Positions 50,517 through 63,600 of a DNA stretch of 64,000 bases are shown one piece after another. Each line of letters begins with the position of its first letter. The stretch's first letter is position 1. The stretch is from assembly GCA_029961685.1 (NCBI GenBank), contig JARWKL010000010.1, positions 9,135,931 through 9,199,930 on the forward strand, read 5' to 3'. Source of the DNA: Aristolochia californica. Taxonomy: Eukaryota; Streptophyta; Magnoliopsida; Piperales; Aristolochiaceae. Below the pieces are notes generated by a model. The model saw only the letters and a program-made list of their open reading frames with translations. It made no database searches and had not been told where the DNA came from. Both the position numbers and the translations under genes were made by a program.

Positions 50517-51499
50517 ATCAACTTCAGAATTTAATTTTTTCTACTCCTCGAAATTTTTGGATCATTAGGCCACTTGCAGTCATGTTTCTGGCATGGATAT
50601 CCACCACATTTAAAACAAGTTAGGATCAGTTAGAAGTCTGATCCTATAAAATCTATTAGTGGTTGTACCAGTGGAACTTCCCAAACATGGATAAAAAAAC
50701 TTTGAAGTTCATTTTTAGTTCGTGAAAGAATTTTCTTCACTTACATTTATTATATTTTTAAAATTCTTTTGCTTACATAAACTCTAAAACTTTATTTTTT
50801 TTGCGATCTTATATCTCTTTTGGTTATGAGAAAAATGGGAGAGTGAAAACACAAGTTTGGAACTGAAAAAAAAAATTTGAACATCCAAAATGGAAGTGCA
50901 CAAATGCTGAGAGAGATAATTCCAAAAAGTATCTATGATTTTAAACGATTGGCAAAAAGTGGGTTGTTTGGCTCGGGTAATTATCCAACCACATGTTAAC
51001 TAGAGAATTTTATTTTTTGTAGTCCTTGAAATTTTTTGATCATTAGGCTACTTGCATCCTCAACATGTTTCTGGCATGCATATCCACCACATTTAAAACA
51101 TGTTAGGATCAGTTAGAAGTCTCTTTCCTATAAAATATATTAGGGGTTATACTAGTGGAATTTTCCAAACATGGATAAGCAAACTTTGGAGTTCATTTTT
51201 AGTGTGTGAAATAATTTTCTTCACTTACATTAATTATATTTTTCAAATTCTTTTGCATCCATAAACTCTAAAATTTTCATTTTGTTGTGATCTAATATCT
51301 ATTTTGTTTACGAGAAAAATGGGAGAGAGAAAACTCAAGTTTGGATTTGATAAAAAAAATTTGAACATCCAAAATGGAAATGCGCAAATGCTGAGACAGA
51401 TAATTCCAAAACGTTTTATTTTTATTTTTAAGGATAGGCAAAAAGTGGGTTGTTTGGCTCCAGTAAATATTGAACCACACATTAAATTGAGAATTTAAT
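50517..51499 (+). repeat. HOR remnant Y-Z before the subfamily boundary
   Basis: Monomer ends are 50995 (Y: GGAAGTGCAC, TTTTAAACGATTGG) and 51481 (Z: GAGAGAGAAAACTC, TTGATAAAAAA, ATATTGAACCACACATT). They follow W directly, skipping U and X. A small deletion near 50,575 leaves CACTTGCAGTCATG. Just after the Z end, the array changes subfamily. Confidence 0.83.
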
Positions 51500-53929
51500 T
51501 TTTTCTTCTCCATGAAATTTTTGGATCATTAGCCCACTTGCATCCTCAACATGTTTCTAGCATACATATCCACCACACATAAAACGTGTTAGCATCAATT
51601 ACATGTCTCTTTCCTATCAAATCTATTACGGGTTGTACTAGTGGAACATCTCAAACATGGATAACAAAACTTTGGAGTTTATTTTTTAGTGCGTGAAATA
51701 ATTTTATTCACCAACATTTATTATAGTTTCCAAATTCTTTTGCTTACATAAACTCTCAAATTTTCATTTTTTTGTGATCTTATATCTTTTTTCTTTACGA
51801 GAAAAATGGGAGAGTGAAAACTCGGGTTTGGATCTCTAAAAAAAATTTGAATATCCAAAATGGAAATGCACAAATGCTGAGAGAGATAATTCCAAAAAGT
51901 ATCTATCATTTTTAAGGATAGGAAAAAAGTGGGTTGTTAGACATCGGTAAATATCCAACCACACGTTAACTTGAGAATTTAATTTTTTCTACTCCTTGAA
52001 ATTTTAGGACCATTACCCCAATTGCATCCTCAACATGTTTCTGGCATGCATATCCACTGCATTTAAAACGTGTTAGGATCAGTTACAAGTCTCTTTCCTA
52101 TCAAATCTATTAAGGGTTGTACTAGTGGAACTGCCCAAACATGGATTACAAAACGTTGGAGTTCATTTTTTAGTGCATGAAATAATTTTCTGCACCTACA
52201 TTTTTTATAGTTTCCAAATTTGTTTGCATACATAAAATCTAAAATTTTCATTTTGTTGTGAACTTATATCTTTTTTCTTTACGAGAAAAATAGGAGAGTG
52301 AAAACTCAAGTTTGGATCTGAAAAAAATATTTGAACATCCAAAATGGAAATGTACAAATGCTGAGAGAGATAATTCCAAAAAGTACCTGTGATTTTTAAG
52401 GATAGGCAAAAAGTGGATTGTTGGGCTCCGGTAAATATCCAACCACATGTTAACTTGAGAATATAATTTTTTCAACTCCTTCAAATTTTTGGATCTGGCC
52501 ACTTGCATCCTCAACATGTTTCTGGCATGCATTTCCACCACACTTAAAACATGTTAGGATCAGTTACAAGTTTCTTTCCTATGAAATCTATTAGAGGTTG
52601 TACTAGTGGAACTTCCCAAAGACAGATAGAAAAACTTTGGAGTTCATTTTTTAGTGCGTGAAATAATTTTCCATTCTTACATTTGTTATAGTTTCCAAAT
52701 TCTTTTGCATAAATAAACTCTGAAATTTTCATTTTGTTGTGTTCTTATATCTTTTTTCTTTACGAAAAAAATGGGAGAGTGAAAACTCAAGTTTGGATCT
52801 GAAAAAAAAATTTGAACATCAAAAATGGAAATGCATAAATGTTGAGAGAGATAATTCCAAAAAGTATCTGTGATTTTTAAGGATAGGCAAAAAGTGGGTT
52901 GTTGGGCTCCAGTAAATATCCAACCACAAGTTAACTTGAGAATTTAATTTTTTCTGCTCATTGAAATTTTTGGATCATTAGCCCACTTGCATTCTCAACA
53001 TATTTTTGGCATGCATATCCACCACACTTAAAACATGTTAGCATCAGTTACATGTCTCTTTCCTATCAAATCTATTACGGGTTGTACTAGTGGAACATCT
53101 CAAACATGGATAACAAAACTTTGGAGTTCATTTTTTAGTGCGTGAAATAATTTTCTTCACCAACATTTATTATAGTTTCCAAATTCTTTTGCTTACATAA
53201 ACTCTAAAATTTTCATTTTGTTGTGATCTTATATCTTTTTAATTTATGAGAAAAATGGGAGAGTGAAAGCTCAGGTTTGGATCAATAAAAAAAATTTGAA
53301 CATCCAAAATGGAAATGCACAAATGCTGAGAGAAATAATTCCAAAAAGTATCTGTGATTTTTAAGGATAGGCAAAAAGTTGGTTGTTGGGCTCCGGCAAA
53401 TATCTAACAACACGTTAACTTGAGAATTTAATTTTTGCTACCCCTTGAAATTTTTGGATAATTAGCCCACTTGCATCCTCAACATGTTTCTGGCTTGCAT
53501 ATCCACTACACTTAAAACATGTTAGGATCAGTTACAAGTCTCTTTCCTATCAAATCTTTGAGGGGTTGTACTAGTGGAACTACCCCAACATGGATAACAA
53601 AACTTTGGAGTTCATTTTTTAGTGCGTGACATAATTTTCTCTACCAACATTTATCATAGTTTCCAAATTCTTTTGCATACATAAACTACAAAATTTTAAT
53701 TTTGTTGTGATCTTATATTTTTTTCTTTACGAGAAAAATGGGAGAGTGAAAACTCAAGTTTGTATCTGAAAAAAAAATTTGAACATCCAAAATGGAAATG
53801 CACAAATGCTGAGAGAGAAAATTTCAAAAAGCATATGTGAGTTTTAAGGAAAGGCAAAATGTGGGTTGTTGGGCTCCGGTAAATATCTAGCCACTCGTTA
53901 ACTTGAGAATTTAATTTTTTCTACTCCTT
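51500..53929 (+). repeat. Right-hand subfamily, first monomers
   Basis: Monomer starts are 51481 (mostly beyond the boundary), 51965, 52449, 52930 and 53414. From about 51,530 the copies carry a linked set of variants: AGCCCACTTGC for AGGCCACTTGC, CAGTTACAAG or CAGTTACATG for CAGTTAGAAG, GGAACTTCCC or GGAACATC for GGAATTTCCC, CATTTTTTAGTGCG with one extra T, TTCACC for TTCACTT, TAGTTTCCAAATTC, TTTTTTCTTTACGAG for TTTTTTGTTTACGAG, and, from 52,420, GTTGGGCTCC for GTTTGGCTCC. An 8-bp loss at about 52,497 gives GGATCTGGCCAC. No gene is present. Confidence 0.88.
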
Positions 53930-54896
53930 GAAATTTTTGGATCTTTAGCCCACTTGCATCGTGAACTTGTTTCTGGCATGCATAGCCACCACAATTAAAA
54001 CATGTTAGGATCAGTTACAAGTCTATTTCCTATCAAATCTATTAGGGGTTGTACTAGTGGAACTTCCCCAACATGGATAACAAAACTTTGGAGTTCATTT
54101 TTTAGTGCGTGAAATAAATTTCTTCAGCTGCATTTATTATAGTTTCCAAATTCTTTTGCATACATAAACTCTAAAATTTTCATTTTGTTGTGATCTTATA
54201 TCTTTTTTCTTTACCAAAAAAATGTGAGAGTGAAAACTCAAGATTGGATCTAAAAAAATATATGAACATCCAAAATGGAAATACACAAATGCTATGAGAG
54301 ATAATCCAAAAAGTATTTGTGATTTTTAAGGATAGGGAAAAAGTGGGTTGTTGGGCTCCGGTAAATATCCAACCAAACATTAATATGAGAATTTAATTTT
54401 TTCTACTCCTTGAAATTTTTGGATAATTAGGCCACTTGCATCCTCAACATGTTTCTGGCATGCATATCCACCACATTTAAAACATGTTAGGATCAGTTAC
54501 AAGTCTCTTTCCTATCAAATCTATTAGGGGTTGCACTAGTGGAACTTCCCAAACATGGATAACAAAACTTTGGAGTTCATTTTTTAGTGCGTTAAACAAT
54601 TTTCTTCACCTACATTTATTATAGTTTCCAAATTCTTTTGCTTACATAAACTTTAAAATTTTCATTATGTTGTGATCTCATACCTTTTTTCTTTATGACA
54701 ATAATGGGAGAGTGAAAACTCAAGTTTGGATCTGAAAAAAAAATTTGAACATCCAAAATGGAAATGCACAAATGTGGAGAGAGAAAATTCCAAAAAGCAT
54801 ATGTGAGTTTTAAGGATAGGCAACAAGTAGGTTGTTGGGCTCCGGTAAATATCTAACCACACGTTAACTTGAGAATTAAAATTTTTCTACTCCTTG
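53930..54896 (+). repeat. Young dimer, first copy (967 bp)
   Basis: This two-monomer block is repeated almost without change in the next 967 bp. Landmarks are 54379 and 54863. Distinctive shared variants are GCATCGTGAACTTG (CATCGTCAACTTG in the second copy), GCATAGCCACC, TTCCCCAAC, CTTCAGCTGCATTT, AATGTGAGAGTG, GCTATGAGAGATAATCC, ACCAAACATTAATATGAG, TATGACAATAATGGG and GCATATGTGAGTTTTAAGG. I noticed about ten differences between the copies, or roughly 99% identity, much closer than typical monomer pairs in this window. Confidence 0.9.
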
Positions 54897-55965
54897 AAAT
54901 TTTTGGATCTTTAGACCACTTGCATCGTCAACTTGTTTCTGGCATGCATAGCCACCACACTTAAAACATGTTAGGATCAGTTACAAGTCTATTTCCTATC
55001 AAATCTATTAGGGGTTGTACTAGTGGAACTTCCCCAACATGGATAACAAAACTTTGGAGTTCATTTTTTAGTGCGTGAAATAAATTTCTTCAGCTGCATT
55101 TATTATAGTTTCCAAATTCTTTTGCATACATAAACTCTAAAATTTTCATTTTGTTGTGATCTTATATCTTTTTTCTTTACAAAAAAAATGTGAGAGTGAA
55201 AACTCAAGATTGGATCTAAAAAAAAAATGTGAACATCCAAAATGGAAATACACAAATGCTATGAGAGATAATCCAAAAAGTATTTGTGATTTTTAAGGAT
55301 AGGGAAAAAGTGGGTTGTTGGGCTCCGGTAAATATCCAACCAAACATTAATATGAGAATTTAATTTTTTCTACTCCTTGAAATTTTTGGATAATTAGGCC
55401 ACTTGCATCCTCAACATGTTTCTGGCATGCATATCCACCACATTTAAAACATGTTAGGATCAGTTACAAGTCTCTTTCCTATCAAATCTATTAGGGGTTG
55501 TACTAGTGGAACTTCCCAAACATGGATAACAAAACTTTGGAGTTCATTTTTTAGTGCGTTAAATAATTTTCTTCACCTACATTTATTATAGTTTCCAAAT
55601 TCTTTTGCTTACATAAACTTTAAAATTTTCATTTTGTTGTGATCTCATACCTTTTTTCTTTATGACAATAATGGGAGAGTGAAAACTCAAGTTTGGATCT
55701 GAAAAAAAAATTTGAACATCCAAAATGGAAATGCACAAATGTGGAGAGAGAAAATTCCAAAAAGCATATGTGAGTTTTAAGGATAGGCAACAAGTAGGTT
55801 GTTGGGCTCCGGTAAATATCTAACCACACGTTAACTTGAGAATTTAAATTTTTCTACTCCTTGAAATTTTTGGATCTTTAAACCACTTGCATCGTCAACT
55901 TGTTTCTGGCATGCATAGCCACCACACTTAAAACATGTTAGGATCAGTTACAAGTCTATTTCCTA
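54897..55965 (+). repeat. Young dimer, second copy and start of a third
   Basis: Landmarks are 55346 and 55830. Close identity to the preceding dimer continues to about 55,870, and the first part of a third copy continues to about 55,965, where changes such as TAGTTGAACTACC begin to accumulate. The order of variants is unchanged. This is the youngest duplication I can see in the window. Confidence 0.88.
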
Positions 55966-57263
55966 TCAAATCTATTAGTGGTTGTACTAGTTGAACTACC
56001 CCAACATGGTTAACAAAACTTTGGAGTTCATTTTTTAGTGCGTGAAATAATTTTCTTCAACTACATTTATTATAGTTTCCAAATTCTTTTGCATATATAA
56101 ACTCTAAAATTTTCATTTTGTTGTGATCTTTTATCTTTTTTCATTACGAAAAAAATGGGATAGTGAAAACTCAAGATTGGATCTGAAAAAAAAATTGAAC
56201 ATCCAAAATGGAAATACACAAATGCTAAGAGAGATAATTCCAAAAAGTATCTGTGATTTTTATGGATAGGGAAAAAGTGGGTTGTTGGGCTCCGGTAAAT
56301 ATCCAACCAAACGTTAATATGAGAATTTAATTTTTTCTACTCCTTGAAATTTTTGGATAATTAGGCCACTTGCACCCTCAACATGTTTCTAGCATGCATA
56401 TCCACCACACTTAAAACTTTTTAGGATCAGTTACAAGTCTCTTTCCTATCAAATCTATTAGGGGTTGTCCTTGTGGAACTTCCCAAACATGGATAACAAA
56501 ACTTTGGAGTTCATTTTTTAGTGCGTGAAATAATTTTCTTCACCTACATTTATTTTAGTTTCCAAATTCTTTTGCATAAATAAACTCTAAAATTTTCATT
56601 TTGTTGTGATCTTATACCTTTTTTCTTTATGAGAATAATGGGAGAGTGAAAACTCAAGTTTGGATCTGAAAAAAAATTTGAACATCCAAAATGGACATGC
56701 ACAAATGCTGAGAGAGAAAATTCCAAAAAGCATATGTGATTTTTAAGGATAGGCAAAAAGTGGGATGTTGGGCTCCGGTAAATATCTAACCACACGTTAA
56801 CTTGAGAATTTAAATTTTTCTACTCCTTGAAATTTTTGGATAATTAGGCCACTTGCATCCTCAACATGTTCTGGCAAGCATATCCACCACACTTAAAACA
56901 TGTTAGGATCAGCTACAAGTCTCTTTCCTATCAAATCTATTAGGGGTTGCACTAGTGGAACTTCCCAATAATTGGATAACAAAACTTTGGAGTGAAATAA
57001 TGTTCTTCACCTACATTTATTATATTTTCCAAATTCTTTTGCATACATAAAGTCTAAAATTTTCATTTTATTGTGATCTTATATCATTTTTCTTTACGAG
57101 AAAAATGGGAGAGTGAAAACTAAAGTTTTGATCTGAAAAAAATAATTGAACATTCAAAATGCAAAGGCACAAATTCTAAGAGAGATAATTCCAAAAAGTA
57201 TCTGTAAGTTTTAAGGATAGGCAAAAAGTGGGTTGTTGGTGTCCTGTAAATATCCAACCACAC
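55966..57263 (+). repeat. Diverged continuation of the dimer series
   Basis: Monomer starts are 56313 and 56796. The unit ending at 56313 keeps AACTCAAGATTGG, AATACACAAATGC and CCAACCAAACGTTAATATG. The one ending at 56796 keeps TATGAGAATAATGGG and GCATATGTGA. They are thus older members of the same alternating dimer. The last monomer is 468 bp: at 56,990 TTTGGAG runs straight into TGAAATAATG, a 16-bp loss. Confidence 0.83.
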
Positions 57264-57746
57264 GTTAACTTGAGAATTTAATTTGTTCAGCTCCTTGAAA
57301 TTTTTGGATCGTTAGCCCACTTGCGTCCTCGACATGTTTCTGGCATGCATATATCCACCACACTTAAAACATGTTAGGATAAGTTAGAAGTCTCTTTCCT
57401 ATAAAATCTATCGGGGGTTGTACTACTGGAACTTCCCAAACATGGATAAGAAAACTGAGTTCATTGTTTAGTGCGTGAAATAATTTTCTTCAGCTATATT
57501 TAAAATAGTTTCCAAATTCTTTTGCATACATAAACTCTAAAATTTTCATTTCGTTGTGATCTTATATCTTTTTTCTTTACGAGAAAAATGGAAGAGTGAA
57601 AACTCAAGTTTGGATCTGAAAAAAAAATTTGAACATCCAAAATGGAAATGCACAAATGCCGAGAGAGATAATTCCAAAAACTATATGTGAGTTTTAAGGA
57701 TAGGCAACAAGTGGGTTGTTGGTCTCCGGTAAATATCCAACCACAC
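57264..57746 (+). repeat. Ordinary monomer of the right-hand subfamily
   Basis: This 483-bp unit carries the subfamily marks, a duplicated AT in GCATGCATATATCC, and a short loss at about 57,450 (AAAACTGAGTTC). No special relation to its neighbours was noticed. Confidence 0.75.
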
Positions 57747-59196
57747 GTTAACTTGAGAATTTAATTTTTTCTACTCCTTGAAATTTTTGGAACATTAGCC
57801 CTCTTGCATCCTCAACATGTTTCTGGCATGCATATCCACCACACTTAAAACATGATATGATCAGTTACAAGTCTCTTTCCTATCAAATCTATTAAGGGTT
57901 GTACTAGTGGAACTTCCCAAACATGGATAACAATACTTTGGGGTCCATTTTTGAGTGTGTGAAATAATTTTCTTCACCAACATTTATTATAGTTTCCAAA
58001 TTCTTTTGCTTACATAAACTCTAAAATTTTAATTTTGTTGTGATCTTTTATTTTTTTCTATACGAGAAAAATGGGAGAGTGAACACTCAAGTTTGGATAT
58101 GGAAAAAAATTTTGAACATCCAAAATGGAATTGCACAAATGCTGAGAGACATAATTCAAAAAAATTATCTATGATTTTTAAGGATAGGAAAAAAGTGGGT
58201 TGTTGGGCTCCTGTAAAGATCCAACCACTCGTTAACATGAGAATTTAATTTTTTCTACTCCTGGAAATTTTTGGATAATTAGCCCACTTGCATCCTCAAC
58301 ATGTTTCTGGCATGTATATCCACCAAACTTAAAACATGTTAGGATCTGTTACAAGTCACTTTCCTATCAAATCTATTGGGGGTTGTACAAGTGAAACTTT
58401 CTAAACATGGATAACAAAACTTTGAAGTTCATTTTTTAGTGCGTGAAATAATTTTCTTCACCTACATTTATTAAAGTTTCCAAATTCTTTTGCATACATA
58501 AACTCTAAAATTTTCATTTTGTTGTGATCTTGTATCTTTTTCTTTACGAGAAAAAAGGGAGAGTGAAAACTCAAGTTTGGATCTGAAAAAAAAATTTGAA
58601 CATCTAAAATGGAAATGCGCAAATGCTAAGAGAGATAATTCCAAAAAGTATCTGTGAGTTTTAAGGATAGGCAAAAAGTGGATTGTTGGTCTCCGATAAA
58701 TATCCAACCACACATTAACTTGAGAATTTAATTTTTTCCACTCCTTGAAATTTTTGGATCACTAGCCACTTGCATCCTGAATATGTTTCACGCATGCATA
58801 TCCACCAGAATTAAAACATCTTAGGATTAGTTACAAGTCTATTTCCTATCAAATCTATTAGGGGTTGTACGAGTGGAACTTCCCTAACATGGATAACAAA
58901 ACTTTGGAGTTCCTTTTTTAGAGTGTGAAATAATTTTCTTCTTCTTAATTTATTATAGTTTCCAAATTCTTTTGCTTACTTCAACTCTAAAATTTTCATT
59001 TTGTTGCGATCTTATATCTTTGTTCTTTACGAGAAAAATGGGAGAGTGAAAACTCAAGTTTGGATCTGAAAAAAAAATTTGAACATCCAAAATGGAAATG
59101 CACAAATGTTGAAAGAGATAATTCCAAAAAGTATCTGTGAATTTTAAAAATGGGCAAAAAGAGGGTTATTGATCTCCGGTAAATATCCAACCAAAC
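57747..59196 (+). repeat. Trimer, first copy (~1,450 bp)
   Basis: Landmarks are 57747, 58231 and 58714. The block recurs from 59,197 with, in order, ACATGATATGATCAG or ACATGATAGGATCAG, AAGGGTTG, TTTTGAGTG, TAAAGATCCAACCACTCG, TTAACATGAG, GGATCTGTTACAAG, TCTATTGGGG, TGGATTGTTGGTC, a TTCCACTCC variant, TTTCACGCATGC or TTTCACACATGC, and GGATTAGTTAC. Three successive monomers agreeing in order indicate one three-unit duplication. Confidence 0.85.
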
Positions 59197-60649
59197 CTTA
59201 ACTTGAGAATTTAATTTTTTCTACTCCTTGAAATTTTTGGATCATTAGCCCACTTGCATCCTCAACATGTTTCTGGCATGCATATCCACCACACTTAAAA
59301 CATGATAGGATCAGTTACAAGTCTGTTTCCTATCAAATCTAGTAAGGGTTGTACTAGTGGAACTTCCCAAACATGGATAACAAAACTTTGGAGATCAGTT
59401 TTGAGTGCGTGAAATAATTTTCTTCACCAACATTTATTATAGTTTCCAAATTCTTTTGCTTACATTAACTCTAAAATTTTCATATTGTTGTGATCTTATA
59501 TTTGTTTCTTTATTAGAAAAATGGGAGAGTGAAAACTCAAGTTTGGATCTGAAAAAAAAATTTGAACATCCAAAATGGAATTGCACAAATGCTGTGAGAG
59601 ATAATTAAAAAAAGTATCTATGATTTTTAAGGATAGGAAAAAGGTGGGTTGTTGGCGTCCGGTAAAGATCCAACCACTCGTTAACATGAGAATTTAATTT
59701 TTTCTACTTTTGTAAATTTTTGGATAATTAGCCCACTTGCATCCTCAACATGTTTCTGGCATGCATATCCGCCACACTTAAAACATGTAAGGATCTGTTA
59801 CAAGTCTCTTTCCTATCAAATCTATTGGGGTTTGAACTAGTGGAACTTCCCAAACATGGATAACAAAACTATGGAGTTCATTTTTTAGTGCCTGAAATAA
59901 TTTTCTTCACCTACATTTATTATTGTTTCCAAATTCTTTTGCATACATAAACTCTTAAATTTTCATTTTGTTGTGATCTTGTATCTTTTTTCTTTACGTG
60001 AAAAAAAGGAGAGTGAAAACTCAAGTTCGGATCTTAAAAAAAAAATTTGAACATCCAAAATGGAAATTCGCAAATGCAAAGAGAGATAATTCCAAAAAGT
60101 ATCTGTGAGTTTTAAGGATAGGCAAAAAGTGGATTGTTGGTCTTCGATAAATATCCAACCACACGTTAACTTGAGGATTTAATTTTTTCCACTCCTTGAA
60201 ATTTTTGGATCACTAACCCACTTGCATCCTGAACATGTTTCACACATGCATATCCACCACAATTAAAACATGTTGGGATTAGTTACAAGTCTATTTCCTA
60301 TCAAATCTATTAGGGGTTGTACGAGTGGAACTTCCCTAACAAGGATAACAAAACTTTGGAGTTCATTTTTTAGAGTGTGAAATAATTTTCTTCATCTAAG
60401 TTTATTATAGTTTCCAAATTCTTTTGCTTACTTCAAATAAAAAATTTTCATTTTGTTGTGATCTTATATCTTTTTTCTTTTCGAAAAAAAATGGGAGAGT
60501 GAAAACTAGAGTTTGGATCTGAAAAAAAAATATGAACATCCAAAATGGAAATGCACAAATTCTGAGAGAGATAATTCCAAAAAGTATCTGTTAGTTTTAA
60601 GGATAGGCAAAAAGTGGGTTGTTGGTCTCTAGTAAATATCCCACCACAC
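59197..60649 (+). repeat. Trimer, second copy
   Basis: Landmarks are 59197, 59680 and 60165, offset 1,449-1,453 bp from the first copy. Identity is clearly below that of the dimer at 53.9-55.9 kb, so the event is older. GTTTACTTG at the end landmark (60650) and TTCGAAAAAAAATGGG are private changes. Confidence 0.85.
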
Positions 60650-63600
60650 GTTTACTTGAGAATTTAATTTTTTCTACTCTTTGATATTTTTGGATCATTC
60701 GTCCACTTGCATCCTCAACATGATTCTAGCATGCATATCCACCACACTTAAAACTTGTTAGGATCAGTTACAAGTCTCCTTCCTATCAAATCTATTAGGG
60801 GTTGTACTAGTGGAACTTCCTAAACATGGATAACGAAACTTTGGAGTTGAGTGCGTGAAATAATTTTCTTCATCTACATTTATTATAGTTTCCGAATTCT
60901 TTTGCATACATAAACTCCAATATTTTCATTTTGTAGTGATGTTATATCTTTCTTCATTACGAGAAAAAAGGGAGAGTGAAAACTCAATTTTGGATCTGAC
61001 AAAAAAATTTCAACATCCAAAATGGAAATGCACAAATACTAAGAGAGATAATTCCAAAAAGTATATGTGATTGTTAAGGATAGGCAAAAAGTGGGTTGTT
61101 GGGCACCAGTAAATATCCAACCACACGTTAACTTGAGAATTTAATTTTTTCTACTCGAAATTTTTGGATAATTAACCCCCTTGCATCCACAACATGTTTC
61201 AGGCATGCATATCCACCACACTTAAAACTTGTTAGGACCAATTACAAGTCTCTTTCCTATCAAATCTATTAGGGGTCGTACTAGTGGAACTTCCCAAACA
61301 TGGATAACAAACTTTGGAGTTCATTTTTTAGTGCGTGAAATAATTTTCTTCACCTACATTTATTATAGTTTCCAAATTCTTTTATGTTCCTAAACTCTAA
61401 AATTTTCATTTTATTGTGATCTTAAATCGTTTTTCTTTACGAGAAAAATGGGAGAGTGAAAACTCAAGTTTCGATCTGAAAAAAAAATTAGAACATCCAA
61501 AATAGAAATTCACAAATTCTAAGAGAGATAATTCAGAAAATTATCTATGATTTTTAAGGATAGGCAAAAAGTGGGTTGTTGGGCTCCGGTAAATCATTAG
61601 GCCTCTTGCATCCCAAATATGTTTCTGGCATGCATATGCAGCATACTTAAACATTGTTAGGATCAGTTACAAGTCTCTTTCCTATCAAATCTATTAGGGG
61701 TTGTACTAGTGGAACTTCCCAAATATGGATAACAAAACTTCAGAATTCATTTTTTAGTGCGTGAAATAATTTTCTTCACCTACATTTATTATAGTTTCCA
61801 AATTCTTTTGCATACATAAACTCTAAAATTTTCATTTTGTTGTGATATTATATCTTTTTTCTTTACGAGAAAAATGGGAGAGTGAAAATTTAAGTTTGGA
61901 TCTGAAAAAAAAATTGAACATCCAAAATGGAAATGCACAAATGCTGAGAGAGATAATTCCAAAAAGTATCTGTGGGTTTTAAGGATAGGAAAAAAGTGGG
62001 TTGTTGGTCTCCGTTAAATATCCAACCACAAGTTAACTTGAGAATTTGATTTTTTCTACACCTTGAAATTTTTGGATCGTTAGCCCACTTGCATCCTCAA
62101 CATGTTTCTGGAAAGCATATCCACCACACTTAAAACATGTTAGGATCAGTTACAAGTCTCTTTCCTATCAAATCTATTAGGGGTTGTACTAGTGGAACTT
62201 CCCAAACATGGATAACAAAACTTTGGAGTTCATTTTTTAGTGCATGAAATAATTTTCTTCACTTACAATTGTTATAGTTTCCAAATTCTTTTGCATACCT
62301 AAACTCTAAAATTTTTCTTTTGATGTGATCTTATATCTTTTTTCTTTACGAGAAAAATGGGAGAGCGAAAACTCAAGTTTGTATCTGAAAAAAAAAATTT
62401 GAACATCCAAAATGGAAATTCACAAAGGCTGAGAGAGATAATTCAGAAAATTATCTGTGATTTTTAAGGATAGGGAAAAAGTGGGTTGTTGGGCTCCGGT
62501 AAATAAGCAACCACACGTTAACTTGAGAATTTAATTTTTTCTACTCCTTGAAATTTTTGGATCATTAGGCCACTTGCATCCTGAATATGTTTCTGGCATG
62601 CATATCGACCACACTTAAAACATGTTAGGATCAGTTACATGTCTCTTTCCTATCAAATCTGTTAGAGGTTGTACGAGTGGAACTTCCCAAACATGGATAA
62701 CAAAACCTCAGAGTTCATTTTTTAGTGTGTGGAATAATTTTCTTCACCAACATTTATTATAGTTTCCAAATTCTTTTGCAACATAAACTCCAAAATTTTC
62801 ATTTTGTTGTGATATTATATCTTTTTTCTTTAACAGAAAAATGGGAGAGTGAAAACTTAAGTTTGGATCTCAAAAACAAAATTGAACATCCAAAATGGAA
62901 ATGCCCAAATGCTGAGAGAGATAATTCCAAAAAGTATCTGTGGGTTTTAAGGATAGGAAAAAAGTGGGTTGTTGGTCTCCGTTAAATATCCAACCACATG
63001 TTAAATTGAGAATTTAATTTTTTCTACTCCTTGAAATTTTTTGATCATTAGCCCACTTACATCCTCAACATGTTTCTGGCAAGAATATCCACCACACTAA
63101 AAACATGTTAGGATCAGTTACAAGTCTCTTTCCTGTCAAATCTGTTAGGGGTTGTACTAGTGGAACTTCCCAAACATGGATAACAAAACTTTGGAGTTCA
63201 TTTTTTAGTGCGTGAAATAATTTTCTTCACCTACATTTATTACAGTTTCATAATTCTTTTGCATACATAAACTCTAAAATTTTCATTTTGTTGTAATCTT
63301 ATTTCTTTTTTCTTTACGAGAAAAATGGGATAGTGAAAACTCATGTTTGAATCTGAAAAAAAAAAATTTGAACATCCAAAATGGAAATGCACAAATGCTG
63401 AGAGGGATGATTCCAAAAAGTATCTGTGAGTTTTAAGGATAGGCAAAAAGTGGGTTGTTGGTCTCTGGTAAATATCAACCACACGTTAACTTGAGAATTT
63501 AATTTTTTCTACTCTTTGAAATTTTTGGATCATTAGTCCACTTGAGTTCTCCACATGTTTTCGGCATGCATATCCACCACACTTAAAACATGTTAGGACC

